Origin: JAKVKY01 sp964293585 | GTDB lineage: Bacteria > Bacillota > Negativicutes > Acidaminococcales > Acidaminococcaceae | Reading direction: 5' to 3' | NCBI GenBank assembly: GCA_964293585.1 | Contig: CAXYYS010000079.1 | Location: forward strand, 1-8,008 | Length of the DNA: 8,008 nt | Shown here: one piece after another, positions 6,189 to 8,008 of the stretch | Numbering within the stretch: position 1 is the stretch's first letter | Layout: each line of letters begins with the position of its first letter | The notes under the pieces: generated by a model | The model's input: only the letters and a program-made list of their open reading frames with translations | Databases searched by the model: none | What the model was told of the DNA's origin: nothing | Translations under genes and position numbers: made by a program

Positions 6189-7151
6189 TTAGTTGTGTAA
6201 TTCCAATGTCTTAAGCTGGATTAGAAGTTGCTTCTCATAATCCTTGGCATCCTTATGGGCTAACTCGTGCACCACATACTCGGGCTGCACCAGTTCCAAA
6301 ATCTTTTGCACCTCCGGTTCCCTGAACGGATGATGCTGATCGATAGCGCATACATGTTTTAAACAGTTAGCCGCCGATAAATCCTGAGGCGGCTTTTTTA
6401 CCAGGGAACGCTTCACATACTTGCCGGAAAGGGAACAGTTCAGATGGATACCCTTGATAAGCTTGGCAGCAGTACCTAAATTTCTTACTGTCTGCAAGAC
6501 ATACTCAATCCCCTCTTTTTCCGTGGTCAGATCCGGATTAGTGTTCATCAGATGCCCCGTGTCCAGCATGATTCCCACTTTTTTCTTTTCAATCAGTTCA
6601 AAGAACATATGCACAGCGTCAGGATTGGTAAGCCGCAGTCCCGGCCACCAAAGGTTTTCAAACAGGACAGTCACGTTTTCCGGGATGGCTTCCGTCAATT
6701 TATTAAAGGCCCGGGCCATGGTTTTCAGGATTTTTTCATCGGTATAATGGAAATTATAGGTAAACAGTTCCTCCCGGTTAGCCTCGGCCACATGCATGAC
6801 CATGTATTCCGGTTTTTCCAAGGCCGCCGCCTGCACATTACGTTTCATCTGTAAGAGCCAGGCCGCCCTTTTTGTACCGCCATAAATTTTTTCAATAGTC
6901 GCTTCATCCTTAAAGATGCGCAGCAAAGTTTCATAATCCTGATACCATAACGGCAGCCAGGAGTTCCAGAAACGCAGATGCGCACCTACGGTCAGGTCAG
7001 AAAAAGATTGCAGATAGGGCTCGCTCCTGTACATAAGCAGCTCGATACCATCCATGCCATATGCTTGCAAAAATTCCGGCAGGGTTTTGCCCGTGTTTTT
7101 GATATCATCTTCATGCTCAGGAAAACTGTAGTAACTGCATAATTGTTTCAC
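6189..7151 (-). CDS. TIM-barrel protein, AP endonuclase 2 / sugar-phosphate isomerase-epimerase superfamily
   Basis: This 320-residue protein is probably cytoplasmic (no signal peptide) and looks like a metal-dependent TIM-barrel enzyme of the xylose isomerase-like superfamily. Candidate metal or catalytic residues sit at the ends of successive strands: H58 (VGAHLRFW), H120 (YMVMHVAE), E165 (VLFENLWWPG), D197 and H200 (IMLDTGH), H236 (IKGIHLN), H274 (DQHHPF) and E296 (VVHELAH). This fits the usual Glu/Asp/His/Glu metal set. The substrate cannot be read: the superfamily includes sugar isomerases, endonuclease IV, and the cobamide-remodelling hydrolase CbiR. It starts with GTG at 7151, preceded by GGAG at 8 bases; no in-frame ATG is near. 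It has its own terminator, so it is not co-transcribed with the receptor downstream. A hairpin in the 64-base gap upstream may also separate it from the small gene before it. Confidence 0.85.
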   Translation of the reverse strand: MKQLCSYYSFPEHEDDIKNTGKTLPEFLQAYGMDGIELLMYRSEPYLQSFSDLTVGAHLRFWNSWLPLWYQDYETLLRIFKDEATIEKIYGGTKRAAWLLQMKRNVQAAALEKPEYMVMHVAEANREELFTYNFHYTDEKILKTMARAFNKLTEAIPENVTVLFENLWWPGLRLTNPDAVHMFFELIEKKKVGIMLDTGHLMNTNPDLTTEKEGIEYVLQTVRNLGTAAKLIKGIHLNCSLSGKYVKRSLVKKPPQDLSAANCLKHVCAIDQHHPFREPEVQKILELVQPEYVVHELAHKDAKDYEKQLLIQLKTLELHN

Positions 7152-7170
7152 GATGTCATCTCCACATAAA

Positions 7171-7208
7171 AACTCCCACTACTACATAGCACAACAGCAA
7201 TGGGAGTT
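7171..7208 (-). terminator. Hairpin terminator or attenuator after the small gene
   Basis: An 8-bp perfect stem AACTCCCA / TGGGAGTT (7171-7178 with 7201-7208) encloses a long 22-base loop. On the minus strand GGGAG is followed by TTTTTATG, so it can end transcription of the gene at 7216-7575. The ribosome site of the next gene (near 7159-7162) is only about 10 bases beyond, so it could also modulate readthrough. The long loop lowers confidence. Confidence 0.6.
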
Positions 7209-7215
7209 AAATTTT

Positions 7216-7575
7216 TTAAAAAGCGTCTATGCCGCCAAACCCTGATCCACCGACAATCCTGACGTTATCCACGTCAAAGGCTTTCATGATAGCCGGAAGA
7301 TCTTCTTTTAACAGGAGCGTACGTAGTCTTTCGTTGCCGGCTACGATCAGCAGATTCTTGCCATCCTTGTTAATATTCTGCAGCCTGCTGATCCGGCGCG
7401 AAAATTTCTCCGCTCCCATAAGTTCCTGTAATTTCTTTAACGGCGCCGCAAACTCCGGCCTTTCCTGGGGCAGACGTACTTCCAAAGGTACGAAAGTTTC
7501 CGTCCTGATCTTACCATTATTGACAAATTCCGCCTTTTCCTCGGACATGCCCAAATCGTGCGTAAATTCTACCAT
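7216..7575 (-). CDS. Small conserved-looking protein, resembles DnaA domain I
   Basis: This is a 119-residue cytoplasmic protein with no signal peptide or membrane segment. I do not recognise a named family. Residues about 45-108 (LKKLQELM...FSRRISRL...GKNLLIVAGNERLRTLLLKEDLPAIMKAF...NVRIV) follow the helix-helix-strand-helix-strand pattern of the N-terminal domain I of DnaA, where a strand such as LYLAAPNEF is followed by a helix, YLPxIxxAL, and a final strand. This is a resemblance only, and the ATPase and DNA-binding domains are absent. The end is Gly-rich (GGSGFGGIDAF). The frame extends upstream to 7623, but the first 16 residues would include translated ribosome-site sequence; AGGAGG seven bases before the ATG at 7575 settles the start. 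It is followed by a hairpin. Confidence 0.8.
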   Translation of the reverse strand: MVEFTHDLGMSEEKAEFVNNGKIRTETFVPLEVRLPQERPEFAAPLKKLQELMGAEKFSRRISRLQNINKDGKNLLIVAGNERLRTLLLKEDLPAIMKAFDVDNVRIVGGSGFGGIDAF

Positions 7576-7582
7576 TGTTACT

Positions 7583-7588
7583 CCTCCT
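7583..7588 (-). promoter_or_regulatory. Strong ribosome binding site fixing the start at 7575
   Basis: AGGAGG on the minus strand, seven bases before the ATG at 7575, shows that the longer upstream extension to 7623 is not the real start. Confidence 0.8.
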
Positions 7589-7623
7589 TCAGATATTTCA
7601 AAGGTTAATAGTAGTAAGTACAA

Positions 7624-7643
7624 ATAATGCTAGGATAATGCTA
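7624..7643. repeat. Direct repeat upstream of the small gene
   Basis: ATAATGCTA occurs twice (7624-7632 and 7635-7643) with GG between, an 11-base period close to one DNA turn. It lies 49-68 bases before the start of the gene at 7575, where a promoter or activator site would be expected. No strong -35/-10 pair was found there, so function is unknown. Confidence 0.5.
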
Positions 7644-7662
7644 ACATATTTCCCGAAACGTG

Positions 7663-8008
7663 TCAAACAAGCAGTTTTTGTACTAATAACTGCGTCAGCG
7701 ACGCCACCGCCTGCCGGGTGGTAAATTCCGGCGTTCCGGGCGGCTCCGGCACCTGCAGGCAGGCCGCCAGAAGTTGCAATAGCTGTTGACAACCGGCTGC
7801 TGACTCTGCTGCAGGCAGCAGCTCCCAGGCATACTGGTCCAAAAGATGAACGTACAGGGAAACCAGGGTCACCACTTCCCCGTCCGTAACCAGCTGCTCC
7901 AAACGACTGACGAATTCCGGTTTTAAAACCGGGTGCGCTTGCTGCTCTAAAAAGGCCTGCCATAAATTTTCCCGGCTCACGCCCAAACGCTCCCGCCGCC
8001 CTAAGGCC
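7663..8008 (-). CDS. Unrecognised helical protein, C-terminal part
   Basis: An open frame runs from the right edge of the window to a TGA at 7663-7665, giving about 114 residues. The sequence is Leu/Gln/Ala-rich and looks mainly helical, with amphipathic stretches such as LVSLYVHLLDQYAWELL and QLLQLLAACL, and no clear membrane span. I do not recognise a family. It may be the end of a longer protein. A GTG at 7980 preceded by GGGAG nine bases upstream is a possible internal start, which would make a complete protein of 105 residues. No terminator hairpin was seen between its stop and the next gene (88 bases), so readthrough into the 7216-7575 gene is possible. Confidence 0.6.
   Translation of the reverse strand, partial: ALGRRERLGVSRENLWQAFLEQQAHPVLKPEFVSRLEQLVTDGEVVTLVSLYVHLLDQYAWELLPAAESAAGCQQLLQLLAACLQVPEPPGTPEFTTRQAVASLTQLLVQKLLV

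Noticed and set aside
7152..7215. Promoter for the TIM-barrel gene (TTGTGC and TTTTAT 17 bases apart)
   Set aside because: The -35 matches only three of six consensus bases and the elements overlap the hairpin; not good enough to list.
7598..7963. A 121-residue minus-strand frame overlapping the right-edge gene
   Set aside because: It overlaps the 7663-8008 frame, has a Gly/Ser/Arg-rich composition typical of an off-frame reading, and no ribosome site at its start.

Overview
The window looks like chromosomal DNA from a diderm (outer-membrane) Firmicute, most likely class Negativicutes. Strong AGGAGG-type ribosome binding sites and low-GC intergenic gaps suggest a Firmicute. A complete ExbB-ExbD-TonB set and a TonB-dependent outer-membrane receptor require a second membrane. 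The genus cannot be read with confidence. The assignment rests on gene content, not on a database search.

Layout. Bases 1-522 (+) hold the C-terminal end of a P1B-type heavy-metal ATPase cut by the window edge. It converges on a minus-strand block, with a hairpin terminator between them. The block, read right to left from about 3881, is a secreted protein (3210-3779), exbB (2493-3107), exbD (2076-2489), tonB (1225-2076) and an RluA-family pseudouridine synthase (562-1212). Spacing is tight from exbB onward (gaps or overlaps of a few bases). A TTGACT-N17-TTTAAT promoter lies in front of the secreted-protein gene. Upstream, 3993-5984 (-) encodes a 663-residue TonB-dependent receptor with its own TTGACA-N17-TATTAT promoter and a terminator hairpin. 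Further upstream on the same strand are a TIM-barrel (AP endonuclease 2 / sugar-phosphate isomerase type) protein (6189-7151), a small protein reminiscent of DnaA domain I (7216-7575), and the C-terminal part of an unrecognised helical protein running off the right edge.

How the genes work together. The receptor binds a substrate at the outer membrane; ExbB/ExbD convert proton motive force into movement of TonB, which opens the receptor. The most interesting signal is regulatory. The receptor gene and the secreted-protein/exbBD/tonB operon each carry a 7-5-7 inverted repeat sharing the core TAGTA-N5-TACTA, placed 11 and 12 bases downstream of the -10 element, so over the expected first transcribed bases. 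The 15-base cores are exact reverse complements of each other. This suggests one repressor, plausibly a Fur-type metal sensor, controls both units and ties the secreted protein to the uptake system. TonB is also unusual: its periplasmic linker is glycine-rich with a tandem 24-residue repeat, not the proline-rich rod of the classical protein.

No RNA genes, insertion sequences or CRISPR arrays were seen. No gene-free stretch exceeds about 215 bases; the two largest (3780-3992 and 5985-6188) hold the promoters, operators and terminators listed.
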